A DNA stretch of 64,000 nt, taken from positions 1,483,511 through 1,547,510 of the forward strand of contig NW_017264194.1 of the NCBI RefSeq assembly GCF_001619985.1. Reading direction: 5' to 3'. Position numbers and translations under genes: made by a program. Positions 44,130 to 55,769 of the stretch are shown here, piece by piece. The notes below the pieces were generated by a model, which searched no databases, was not told where the DNA came from, and saw only the letters and a list, made by a program, of their open reading frames with translations. Position 1 is the first letter of the stretch; the number at the start of each line of letters is the position of its first letter. This DNA comes from Xylona heveae TC161 (Eukaryota; Ascomycota; Xylonomycetes; Xylonales; Xylonaceae).

Positions 44130-47100
44130 GGTGAAGTTCTCTTACTTCGAACGGGTCTTTGATACATATAGTTGGACTATTGACAGGATTGGCACAGCAT
44201 GTGTGGGGCACTTTCTTGGGACGTTTCCGCGTGGCTTTCACAGGGCCTGGACTTCTAGTCCAATTGAGAGCATTTGAGAGCACCCAGAGCTAAAAACTGC
44301 TTTTCAGATACACCTTCCTTCAGGCACAAGTGGGCAAACCCCGACGGGAGGCGTTTCTGTAAAATCAGAAGTCCGCTGGAGGGGCGCCAGGGTCTAACAA
44401 GCCGACGCCGCTGGTGCACGTCACGGATAAGTAGCACCACGCGACAGATGGTGCCTTTCAGGCTAGACGTTGGGCAAGGGCCGTTGCCTATGCCTACAGA
44501 TAAAGACCAAGCATCCTGAGGCGACCCAGGTTTAAGCGGTCGAAGACTGGGAGTCTAGCACAGACGCGCAACTCATAATGGATATCAACAACGAATTGAC
44601 GAATGAGGTTTTAGTCTAGCAGAGCAAAAGAAACGGGTCCGCGTCGATACATAGTAGAATGCGGCAAAGCAAAAAGTCTCCAGGATGGGGGTCCGCGGGG
44701 TATCGACCAATGACGTTTTTGGCTTATGGGGAACTTTGTCGATTAAAGCAGGTGGATAGGGATCAGTTCCTCCGTCCGCGGCCCTCCCGATATTAAGGAG
44801 GCGAAAAAGAGCGCATCCGTGCTGCTCCCAAAATTCTTCGGGGTCCGGCTCCATTCGAGAACGAAACATGGACGAAGTGACGGGACACGGCGGTCATCAA
44901 AAACTCAATGTAAATGAAAAACACGGGTCGGTGCAAGCAAACCCTTGTAGAGTTGATCCAGCCGTTCGGTGCTTTGGTTAGAGATTTCACCAATCTCGCA
45001 TGGTTTGATAGCTGAGGCACTAGACTCTAGGAGGCATGCGCGCGAAGCAAGAAATACTGGTTGCTGCTGATAAGGTCCATCTGTGGCCAGGCGATGGAGA
45101 GAGCCTAATGGCAATTAGTCGTGGGTCTTTCGCTGCTGGGGCCCCGCTCATCCAATAATGTGTACCTGTCGCTGTCATAATCACCGTTAGTGTTGGCTTA
45201 CAGTGATGAGATCAAGTTATCTTTACCGGAAGGGTTCCCTGAAGGCGACTCTATCAGGCACTCTCCTCCGAGACCTTGCGCAGTCCTCACTCCACAACTG
45301 CCAGAAGCTTTTTGAAGCCGTAGATCGATTTTCTCCACTACGCCGAACGGCTAGTCATTCCATATCAGGTCTCGTCAAATTATGATGTGCGGCTGAGCTT
45401 CCCTGTTCTTTGCGAACTCCTTCCATTTCAGCGTGCTCGTATCTTCCATGTTCTGCCCGGGCCCCTATTGTACCAAACATGCTGTTGAGGTGCTCATGTC
45501 AAATGGTTCATTGGGTGTCGGACGGTCCGGACCGACTTTTATTCGGACACGATTGGTTACTCTCCGAAAAAATCTCCAAAAATCCCTCTTCCTCGGTTCT
45601 TTAAGACTTTGAAGATTGTGGTGGTGAAAGCTTGTGATCGATATTTGAGCCGCTAATACTGGCTGTCCTCTGCGATAAGGCCGTCGCTGGATGTGTGTCT
45701 TCTTACCTCCACTCAGCTCACATTGTCACCCCATAACCCAATCTTCCTCCCCTCTTAACTGTCATTCCGCTTAGTGTAGGGCACAAGTGAGAATCAGCAT
45801 GTTCTAGTCCGACACCAAGGAGGTTAGTTGCAGCATACTTGTACCGGCGCATGTCGCACGGTTATTCATCCAGTGCTTCGGCCCCCATTATTCCCACGAC
45901 AGCGGTCAAAATGATCCATCAGAGAGAAGCAAGTAAGGGAGCGTAGGGCATCTTAGCTCAAAGAGTGTGTCCTGATCTACAGGAGATTGGAGTTGCGCCT
46001 GTCTCCCGTATCGAAAAATTTATACCCCAAGCAGCAGGCCCCCTCACCTGGTTTGCGAAGCGCTCGATATACTTCTTGCATCAGGTGTAAACTGCGTGAT
46101 CCAATGCCCATCTAATTGGAAGAAAATAGAGGAGGGTATTGATTATGCCTCCATGACATGGAAAGGTTCGATGGAGCAATGGTTTTGCAGTCGGAATCGA
46201 AGTTCGGACGCCGAATCTCAACACCTAGTGGCGTCCAGACCTATTGTATTTGGAATTGGTGGTTCGTGGCGAAACGCTGACTAGCCACAATAGCAGCGCG
46301 TGTTATTTCTTTCCTTGGAATTGTGCTCGAGGCATATAGCACTTAACTATCGATCATGCATTCCTTTCTAGATTCCTGTCGAATTTTGTAAGATTCGATT
46401 GCTCGTAGACTGCAAAAAAGTGTAACTAGGTCTATACTCCATGAGGTTCATTCTACCAACCCGAGTAGCCCACTTGAATCATTGGTCAGTCGTATTGCCG
46501 GATATCACCAAATGGAGAAGAAAAATTGTGAGACTTATACAGGGCAATCTCTTCGTTTCGCCTGCTCAATCGGCATTCGTGATGTTTCCGGGCTGAACCC
46601 TGTACGACCAGTGCATACCGTTGTAACAGCTCAGGAGCCCTGGCTATCAAGATGAGCCTGACAGCTTTCTAAATGTATCATGAGGCGTATGCTTTACATA
46701 TGACGACAATGAAACAGAAAACCTCTAGGCTTCCAAGGCGCAACCGAATTCGATCAGTCATACCAAAATATGATGGCGAGTTCAATATGAAACCAGTTTT
46801 GCACCAGTCCTTCAATCAAGGGCTTTGTTCAAAGAGAAAAGCAAATGTCAAGCTTGTTGCTATTGCAATGCAAGGTTTGTTGAACAACAAACATTCTAGG
46901 TAACGCACGTACGCTAAGCCTGCAGGCTTTGCAAAAGGGAGAAAGATCACATTTGAAGAGGAAAACACTGATATTCAGAAGATATTCCGGTCAGATACTT
47001 AAAGGCATGAAGCAAGCACTCTGCGTATGGAGTTAAGTGGTCTCCAGGGCTTCATAAATCGTATAGGTATGCACTGGATGGCTAGGATGGTCAGGCGATT

Positions 47101-47473
47101 GGAGAGTTTAAGTATAAATAAGAAGTGCAACGTATATGTGATGGATACACCAACACAATTGGTCGTCATTGAGGCAAGAGGGGCATGAATCAGGTGAAGA
47201 CTTTGCAAAGTGAACGCATAAACCGCAGGCTTCTCTGAATACTTATACTGGGACGAAAACGCAGAGCTTGTTATGGTTTTGGTCCTTGGAACTGCAGACA
47301 TCCCGAGAATGTACTCACTCCCATTCACTGTCGAAGCATCATCTCGCGTCCTCACAACTTTTGGTCACTGAAACAAACACTTGCGACCACTGAATCTACA
47401 GCCACCGCATCCTCTAGACAATCTAACGTATTCGAGTGTGCTGCAAAGCATAGCAAAAGGAAATAAGGTCAAT
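44130..47473. other. 3.3 kb region without a supportable gene
   Basis: This region lies between the divergent start codons of the kinase-like gene (minus) and the two-exon unknown gene (plus). Many open frames of 60-95 codons occur on both strands, but none shows family motifs or extends across consensus introns. No repeat or transposon ends were noticed. Confidence 0.5.
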
Positions 47474-48714
47474 ATGCGGCGCTCAAAGAAGCAGCGGCAG
47501 TGGAAGCTTCGTGATAAGCTCCGTGCTCTTTTGACCAGAAACTCGTCTGAGGCGGCTACAAACCCCACCCAGCCAGAACAGCAAGAAATTGTGGAAACAC
47601 TGCCTCTGGCTGACATGGGTATTCATGAACATGTTCCTAGGGTTTCTTCTGAAAGTTCAGAGCTATCACAGAACGGAACCAAAACGATCAGACTGGTGAA
47701 TCCTCCCGCCTCTTCTGGGGAGCCTAGTAAGCAGACCTTCCTGTGTGGGACCGGCGAATTTGGACTGACAAGGAAATTTCAGACCCGGAAACTGTTGTTG
47801 AGGATGATCGCGACTCTTTGGTTGATGGCTACCCAGGAAGAATACTTCAAAGTGGGCGCTGGCGAGCGTCTGCCAAAATTGATGGGCTCATTGGGGGTGA
47901 GCGCAGCAGCCTGAAAAAGCAAGACACCAGCGTCGGACCTGTAAGCAAAGATGGGGATGACCAAGGGCTAGCTGGCTTCGGAGGAGATTCAGATACTCCA
48001 TCAATGAATACCTTTTCATCCTCTAAGAAAGATATAGCCAGCGCCTCGGAGAAAGTTTGCCATTCTGAAGCTCTTGCCGGCAAATCTACGCTGATGAGAG
48101 ACGCTCATGCAATTCAAAAGGCCAAGGATAATGCTGAAGTCAAGAAGAACGGCTCAGCTCACAGGCATAGCGGTTCGAAAGCCGAGCAAAGTAACGGACG
48201 ACGCGACCTCGACTCCCCGATTAAACTTTGGAGAGATTGGACTCAAAGGAATGATATGTTTGAAATTGCGGAAACTTCTAGTTCTGTGAAAGGTTCTATC
48301 AGATCTGAGAGCAGGCGCCCTAGTCTTGAAAGAACCGCAGAATCGAACATCGTCCCAATGGCTCACAGCAAGGCCGAGATGCTTCAGAAGGCGACCCCAG
48401 ATTCGAACGGAGCACTAACATCCAGGGAGGACCGGCCTGATAACAGTCAGCGTGTAGATTTGGCGTTCATTCCGCGCCCTAGCAAGATTCCGCGTCGCAA
48501 CCAATCTACCGTTAGGGCCCGTTTTCGACGACCTTTGGAAGTGGTCACCAAACATGGGGCCGCCGGCAAAGCCTATCTCGAACGCGTGCTCAATAAGAAA
48601 GAAAGGTTGGCAGGAAACAACCCAGTGGGTGTTGACCAAGAGCAGCAATTGCAGCATCATGATACATCCTTGCAATTTAAAGATGCAGACTCAGGATCCG
48701 GACTCGACATATAG
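47474..48714 (+). CDS. Unrecognised two-exon protein, basic and probably disordered (394 residues)
   Basis: Exons 47474-47726 and 47783-48714 join two overlapping frames through a 56 nt intron with a GTAAGC donor, CTGAC branch site and CAG acceptor, giving 394 residues. The start is the ATG at 47474; the open frame upstream of it has no other ATG. The protein opens with a basic segment MRRSKKQRQWKLRDKLRALL, then a Glu/Ser/Thr-rich stretch, and is rich in Ser, Lys, Asp and Arg throughout. A C-terminal block reads IPRPSKIPRRNQSTVRARFR, then a helical GKAYLERVLNKKERLAG. No known domain is visible. The basic motifs could serve nucleic-acid binding or nuclear import, which is inference. Confidence 0.65.
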
Positions 48715-49364
48715 CACCCGCACAATCTTCTAGGAGCTTCAGAATAGTCTGATGTACGGGGCTGAGTGTCTTCCAAGATGACATATCGAGATCTGTTTGA
48801 GATTATTGGGCAGTAATGAAAGAAGAATCACCCAAGGATGCTGCTCTCCGAATGCTAATCGTATCGAGGTTTCCGACTTGGGCTTCATTTGAGCAGGAGC
48901 GATATCGAAGGATTCTCATTACATCCAGAAGAATAAAATAAGGCTTCAACCCGGAAAAAAAAATCAAAGATAGTTCTTTTGATATGATATGATTCAACCA
49001 ATTTATTCACACATGGAGCAAGCCAATGAGATCAACCTTCGGAGGATGGACGTTCAACGGCTTTGGTCAAAACAATAGTCACGATTGCCATGGTCGTTGG
49101 CATAAACGTGCATGTGGTTTGCTTAGTCAGAATGTTCGCTAGCCTACTGTAGGAATTGAGCTTAGGGAAGTTAATGGAAAATTACCGCGACGCGACTCTC
49201 GCAAGACGTAGACCGCCAACAGTGACACCGACTTGTTTCGAAGAGCTTCGGAAAGGTCCCGTTGAATTGATTCTATTCTCATTTTCAAGTTCTCTCGCCT
49301 TGGCTCTTGAGGCCGGGCAATCCCTTTTCTACACATCTAAAATTTCACCAACTGCACCGTCACA
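48715..49364. other. Promoter region of the CCT gamma gene
   Basis: This 650 bp separates two plus-strand genes. It holds the terminator of the unknown gene and the promoter and leader of the chaperonin gene. No other feature stands out. Confidence 0.55.
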
Positions 49365-51263
49365 ATGCAGGCTCCGGTAGTGGTTATGAGTATGTGTTGC
49401 AGAAGTTTCATAGAAGCAGAAACGTCTATCATTTGCTATTACTAACACCTATGATAGACACCCAGACGGGGGAAAGACAAACTGGCCGAAAGGCTCAGTT
49501 GTCGAACATCACCGCTGCTAAGACGTGAGTAGCCCTCTACCGCATAATTCCGAGTACCATTTATCTCATTTCCACAGCGTGGCAGATGTAATCCGATCCT
49601 GTCTAGGCCCTAAGGCTATGCTTAAGATGCTTCTCGATCCCATGGGAGGCATCGTTCTGACCAACGACGGTCACGCCATCCTGCGAGAGATAGAGGTTGC
49701 GCACCCTGCTGCCAAGAGTATGATCGAGTTGAGCAGAACGCAGGATGAAGAAGTCGGCGATGGCACCACTACGGTTATCATCTTGGGTAAGGATTCAAGC
49801 ACTGCAAGGAATACAGGAGTGTTCTAATGATGTATTAGCTGGAGAGATCCTTGCACAAGCCCTTCCGCAGCTTGAACGAAACATTCACCCTGTGGTTATC
49901 ATCTCCGCCTTTAAGCGGGCCCTCTCAGACGCTCTCGCAATCATCGAAGAAGTTTCTCTGCCGGTCGACATTAACGACGACAAGGCCATGTATTCGATCA
50001 TCTCATCTTCCATCGGAACAAAATTCGTCTCGAGGTGGTCGGAATTGATGTGCAGTTTGGCTCTGAAGGCAGTGCGGACAGTTTCCTTGGAGGCCGGTGG
50101 TGGCAAAAGAGAAGTCGATCTCAAGCGTTACGCTCGTGTTGAGAAGATTCCTGGCGGGGAGATAGAGGAGAGCAGAGTCTTGGATGGTGTCATGCTCAAC
50201 AAAGATATCACGCATCCCAAGATGAGGAGACGCATAGAGAATCCCAGGATCGTCCTCTTGGATTGCCCACTGGAGTACAAGAAGGGAGAGTCGCAAACAA
50301 ACATTGAAATTACCAAGGAGGATGACTGGAACCGGATACTGCAGATCGAGGAAGAGCAGGTCAAGCGCATGACCGATGCTATTCTAGCATTGAAACCTGA
50401 TTTGGTCATCACGGAAAAAGGAGTCTCTGGTAAGTATTCTCCAAAAAAAAAAGTAACTGCCTTTTGCTAACTCAGCAATAGATCTCGCTCAGCATTTCTT
50501 GATGAAGGCCAATATCACCGCGCTCCGTCGGGTTCGCAAGACTGACAACAACCGTATTGCCCGTGCCACTGGCGCAACCATTGTGAATCGTGTCGATGAC
50601 ATCCAGGAGTCTGACGTCGGTACAAACTGCGGCCTCTTTGAGATAGAAAAGATTGGCGATGAATACTTTACTTTTATCACAAAGTGTCGGGAGCCGAAAG
50701 CCTGCACCATTTTGCTCAGAGGACCGTCGAAGGACATTTTGAATGAAATTGAACGGAACTTGCAAGACGCCATGTTCGTCGCTCGCAACGTGATATTCCA
50801 CCCCCGCCTATCGCCCGGTGGTGGTGCGACTGAAATGGCTGTTTCAGTGCGATTGGCACAGATGGCGAAGGGGATTGAAGGTGTGCAGCAGTGGCCGTAC
50901 AAGGCTGTTGCGGATGCAATGGAGGTCATTCCTCGTACTCTGATTCAGAATGCTGGAGGCAGTCCTGTCAGAGTTCTCACCCAACTCCGAGCGAAGCACG
51001 CAGAAGGTGCTCACACCTGGGGTTTGGACGGCGACAAGGGTGCGTTGGTGGATATGAAGGAGTATGGCGTATGGGAACCCGAGGCTGTGAAATCACAGAG
51101 CATCAAGACCGCTATTGAGGTATGTACGCCAAAACTTTTTTGGAGAATCTATTCCACTAACAGCTTACAGTCTGCTTGCTTACTCCTCCGAGTCGACGAC
51201 ATTTGTGCGGCCAAATCGGCTAAACAGGCTGGAGGTAACATGGGAGGAGGCGCCGAGGAGTAG
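49365..51263 (+). CDS. cct3: T-complex protein 1 subunit gamma (CCT3) of the cytosolic chaperonin
   Basis: Six exons (49365-49389, 49458-49524, 49578-49786, 49839-50429, 50482-51119, 51171-51263) give 540 residues, the usual length for CCT gamma. It starts MQAPVVVMNTQTGERQTGRK. CCT is the two-ring, eight-subunit chaperonin that folds actin and tubulin with ATP. Group II chaperonin motifs are clear: LTNDGHAILRE, DEEVGDGTTTVIILAGEILA (nucleotide-binding Asp-Gly-Thr-Thr), the apical-domain segment, SPGGGATEMAVSVRLAQMAK, and the C-terminal RVDDICAAKSAKQAGG and a Gly-rich tail. The very short first exon and early intron cluster fit fungal CCT3 genes. Confidence 0.97.
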
Positions 51264-51752
51264 ACCAACTCATTATGTACAAAAGCAGCATTCTCATTTG
51301 TATCACTTGCGCATGTTCCCTCTAGATGATCCAAACACTCTAGCATTGCATTTTTCGGGGAAAATTGAAGGGAAATTAAAGTCAAATTCTTGTAAATGAT
51401 GCCATTCTTTGCTCATTGAAATTGTGTCTGGGGCAACGTTCAGTAGCTGGGTATATGCGATTATGAGACGTTATTGAGCTTGGACATTCGGAAAGAAAGA
51501 GTTTGAATTGTAGGATTCACGGTAGATCACCAACGGATTTGGATTTTGATATGCTGAGATGTATGCAAAGGGAGAAGCACCTTCGGGTATCCCGAAAATA
51601 TAGATCCATTCGGAATAAACTTAAATTTACTTGCTTTTGCCTCCCGTACTCATGCCTGAGCCCAAACGCCATATGAATGCAATTAACCAGTGGGAATCAT
51701 CCAACAATAGCAACCGCGGATAGCTCCTTTCGCTCAAACCGCGTGCGGCTTT
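51264..51752. terminator. Convergent 3' region of CCT3 and the PRKRIP1-like gene
   Basis: This 489 bp lies between two convergent stop codons and should hold both polyadenylation regions. It is AT-rich with no open frame of note. Confidence 0.4.
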
Positions 51753-52358
51753 TCAGTCATCGTCATGAATGATAATGCCTATCTCCTCGGGATTTGGGTT
51801 GTCTGATGTCGACGCGAGGTGGGCCCCAGAGGCAGGTGACTCCGCTGTAATTGTCTCAGCTGCTGGCAAACCAGACACACCATTCGCCTTTGCCCGAGCA
51901 GATGAATCCGAACCCTTCGCTGGTTCCGTTTTACCCTTTGTTTTTCTAGCCTTTTGCTTTTCTCTCCGCGCCTTGTTTTTGCTCGTCTTTGCGTCGTCCT
52001 TGGCTTTCATCTCCTCTCGCTGTCTTTCAAAGTCTTCGTTTCCCTTCTCACGTTTAACTTCATCATCCATCATTCGGAGACGCTCGTATTCTCTTCGCCG
52101 GCTTGCTTTATACACGTGGAATTCACCTGAGCCGGCACCAGCACTTGATCCTTGCACGTTGGCAACAATCTCTGGCGGAGGCGCAAGGGTTTTCGGCTTT
52201 GGTCCACCGGGAACGGTGATCTCACGATCTGGCTTGGCAAATAGTGCTTCTACAGATGAGGCCTGCGCACTCGAAGGTGTCATGACTCGGCGCTTGGTAG
52301 GCCGCTTTGAGCGCGGATCCGCCGAGGTGGGAACGGACTCTGGAATTGGTTCGGACAT
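51753..52358 (-). CDS. PRKRIP1-family (DUF1168) spliceosome-associated protein
   Basis: Single exon of 201 residues from the ATG at 52358. The family block is clear: SSVEALFAKPDREITVPGGP, KPKTLAPPPEIVANVQGSSA, GSGEFHVYKASRRREYERLR and MMDDEVKREK, followed by a Lys/Glu/Arg-rich helix and an acidic tail ending IIIHDDD. PRKRIP1 is a component of the catalytically activated (C*) spliceosome in animals, where a long basic helix contacts RNA; the same nuclear role is inferred. The open frame extends upstream of the chosen Met without family resemblance; the start is chosen where conservation begins to be plausible. The gene is divergent from the phosphoglycerate-mutase-fold gene. Confidence 0.87.
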   Translation of the reverse strand: MSEPIPESVPTSADPRSKRPTKRRVMTPSSAQASSVEALFAKPDREITVPGGPKPKTLAPPPEIVANVQGSSAGAGSGEFHVYKASRRREYERLRMMDDEVKREKGNEDFERQREEMKAKDDAKTSKNKARREKQKARKTKGKTEPAKGSDSSARAKANGVSGLPAAETITAESPASGAHLASTSDNPNPEEIGIIIHDDD

Positions 52359-52997
52359 GGGTGGAGCTGTATCTAGCTGCCAAGGAGAGATTATCTGCAG
52401 AGAGAATAAAACAAGCGACGAAAACGCGTGATTAAAGAAAGTGGGCCACTTCCTATAGGTCTGGTAGCGTAAATTCTCGAAAGGAAAAAGCAAAATGAGG
52501 GTGTAAGCGGTCTTTGCGTTTTCTAATGTCACGTCTGTTGCCGTCATATGAAGAACTGACGGACAACTGTGAGCGGAATTTCGATACGATGACCATTACA
52601 GACCACTGACGCAGTTCTCCAACATATCCGGCAACATGGAACGATTGCGGAGCTCGACAATACAAAGCATCAAAGTGGGTTTCATCATCTGTTGCCGGCA
52701 GCATAGTGATTACTTGGATCCCGCATAGGGAACAGGGGACTGTTATTTATTGTAGCTGAATCGGTCATTTCCTCAGCTATTCTTATTCCTCTCTTGCCAC
52801 TGGCGCTGTGCCTCACCCTACTGAGCTTGGGGTCTAGTTATCGATTGGCAACATTTCGTCAGCCTTATTTTCCAGGTTCTGATTCGCTCAAAAGCCTTCA
52901 GTAGCCAGCAATAATACATGATTGTGGATCAGTCCAGAATCCTAGGACAGGGACATTTCAAATCCGATATTTGGTCTTAAGGAGAGGTCGGTTCAAC
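52359..52997. promoter_or_regulatory. Divergent promoter between the PRKRIP1-like and phosphoglycerate-mutase-fold genes
   Basis: This 639 bp separates two divergent start codons and must carry both promoters. No distinctive site was recognised. Confidence 0.4.
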
Positions 52998-55398
52998 ATG
53001 GCAAGGCCACGGGTGAGTCTTGAATGGCTTCTTATAAGTGCCCTGATTGCTGACCACGGGGTCCAGTTGATTATCCTTGTTCGCCACGCTCAGTCCGAAG
53101 GAAATAGTATGTTGCAATTAATGTTGACTGTTTTTCTTCTTTGCTCATTGATCCTCGCCTCTTCGAGATGCAGAGTCTGTTTTTCCTGTATCTTACCACA
53201 TTATACGTCACGTGCAGCTCTAATTGTCTGCTATTATTTGGGTATTGTTCTTGCAAAGCATAACTGACATTTAATGCAGAAAATAGGGGAATCCATCAGA
53301 CAGTGCCAGATCATAGGGTGAAACTTACACCAGATGGCCACCAGCAGGTTAGATCTTTTGAATGGCATCTTGATGACCCTTTCGAAGACTGATTGCTCGT
53401 TTTTGGCAGGCCCTTGAAGCCGGCAGAAGGCTTCGTTCCATGTTGAGACCCGATGATAAAATCCAATTTTTCACTAGTCCATATCGGAGAACGAGGGAGA
53501 CAACAGAAGGTAGTTTGATCTTTCCGATATCTTTACCTGATATAAATCGATCAAAATACTGACCAAACGGAAAGGAATTCTAACTTCTCTGACGTCTGAT
53601 GACCCTGCTCCATCTCCATTTCGCAGACATAGCATCAAGGTATATGAGGAGCCACGTCTGAGAGAGCAGGACTTTGGCAACTTTCAACCTTGTTCGGCAG
53701 AAATGGAACGCATGTGGCAGGAAAGAGCAGAGTACGGACATTTCTTTTATCGTATTCCTAATGGCGAATCAGCGGCAGATGCCTATGACCGGATCAGCGG
53801 GTTCAATGAAAGTCTCTGGCGCCAGTTTGGCGAAGACGATTGTGCAAGTGTGTATGTTCTAGTCACACACGGCTTAATGACGCGGGTCTTTCTCATGAAG
53901 TGGTACGTTTGAAATGTGTTATTATTTGATGTTTTGACAATTTTGTTTGTTCAACTCACAAGAATTTGGAAATGCGTCTCCCCACCTCGCTGCTCTCACC
54001 ACATCTCTTTCTTCCTATTGACTTTTCTGGTATAATATTTTACTCATTCCTCCTCACAGGTATCACTGGAGTGTGGAGTATTTTGAGGATCTACGAAACA
54101 TTGAGCACTGCGAGTTTATCATAATGAAAAAGAATGAGGCAGGAAAATACATATTGCAAAATAAATTACGGACCTGGTCCGAACTTCGAGCAGATGTCGA
54201 CGGCAAAACCAACAGCGCATCAGACATTCCCGCCATCCTGCCCCACAAATGGGGCGGTTGCATCAGTGGCTGTGATCATACACCCCGCACATCCAAGTCG
54301 CAAAGACGCCAATCTCTCTTGATGCGCTCGACATCGGACGCGCAGACGCAGACTGAAACAGATGCGCAGGCGGAAAAGCAGGCGGAAAAGCAAGCGGCAG
54401 CACAGCCTGCAGCAGAGAAATCCGATGCAGCTGCTCTTGGTGGACCGGCACATGTGCTATCACCCGAGGAAATAGAGGGAGCAAGCAGTGCCTTGCATTC
54501 GCCATCATCCCAGCCGCACACGATGCAGTCTCAATCCCATATAACATCTAAAACTATGAGCTTCCCTCGCAACTCTACGAGTGCTCCGCAATCATCTGCA
54601 AGTCAGCAATTTTCACCATTATCTCTGTCAACCGACAAATATAAGACTCCGGAAGGCCATGCCCTCCCAGGAACTACACATTCTTCGTCGACGCACTCCC
54701 CGTCATCGCCGCTCTTTCCAGAAGGCCGTTTCTCCTCTGCTTCTCCGCGCGTCGCCGTCCTAGCCACTGGTCGAGACTTTGGCGGCTCCCGCTCTGGTGT
54801 CTCGAGCCCCGAGCCGTTCATCTCCGACGCAGAAGCCGACTCGGGGGACGATGGCGACCACCCTCACCACCATACCTACGACAAGTCAAGGGCACCTCAG
54901 TCTGCACCTTTACACTCGGCAGACAGAATAAGCGAAGATTCTTCCAGACTTGCGCCCTCCTCTGTACCGAATGCCGACCTTTCTCGACAAGCCAGCCACC
55001 ATCGGCCAAAAGGGCCAATAACCCGTGCCACTGATCCTACCACCGGCGCGACTTCCCTCGCGCGCTCGTCCTCTGCATCCTCCCCTGTCGAGATCGAGGA
55101 CCTCCGCCGCCGCATGCAGTTGTCCGGAATGGACCCAGGTGCCCAGGCTGATGCATTGGGCGATCATATCGCCGAGCAGTATACTGGCAATTCAGGGCAT
55201 GCACATTTCAATCAGCATCCATCTCATCATGCCCATAGTTTTAATGATGGTGGCAGCAACTCGAGTACTAATTCTGATACCCTACATCACGACAGCAATC
55301 CTCCAGCCAACGCAACGCCTGACGGCAACAAGGCAACGTTCAAGACTCTACAGGAACTCGAAGATGAAGACAAAAGCATAATAGGGAGTATATACTGA
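52998..55398 (+). CDS. Histidine-phosphatase superfamily (PGAM-like) protein with long disordered tail, Det1-like
   Basis: Six exons (52998-53012, 53067-53106, 53280-53347, 53410-53509, 53575-53902, 54060-55398) keep frame and give 629 residues. The N-terminal 200 residues are the branch-1 histidine phosphatase fold: LIILVRHAQSEGN with the phospho-acceptor His, SPYRRTRET, EEPRLREQDFGNFQ with the acid, YGHFFYRIPNGESAADAYDR, and VTHGLMTRVFLMKWYHWSVE with the second His. These blocks match yeast Det1 (YDR051C), a phosphatase implicated in sterol transport, more than glycolytic mutase, so the substrate is unknown. Then come about 400 residues of low complexity: an AEKQ repeat with Ala/Gln bias, Ser/Pro-rich stretches and a His-rich segment near the end. 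The first exon is only five codons; the start could be disputed. Confidence 0.9.
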
Positions 55399-55769
55399 GA
55401 TGAATATGCTGGAGATTAATTGCGCTTAGAAACGAAAAGCTTTGGTGCCTGTCAATAGTTTGAGCTTCCAAGAACTACTATGAACGGGTGAAAGCAGCAG
55501 AACAATATAGTCATATTACTAGTCATGCCCTCGCGATACCAATTCCGTACAACCTATGTCTATATAAAAATCACGCTAAGGTATCCTCCAGACCGTCCAT
55601 ATTCAGGCTGGTTTCAATCCACCGCCCAGAATGACTGGCCGTTTCTATGATATAAAGGGTTAGAGTGGGAGATATATGCACTAATGTACACTACTTTATG
55701 CTCCCTCCGCCCCCAAAATTTATACAAACAATTCTACACACAGGGTATTTTACTTTTCTTCTTCTACCG
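55399..55769. terminator. Convergent 3' region
   Basis: This 371 bp lies between the stop codons of the PGAM-like gene (plus) and the MFS gene (minus), and should hold both polyadenylation regions. It is AT-rich and nothing else is seen. Confidence 0.4.
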
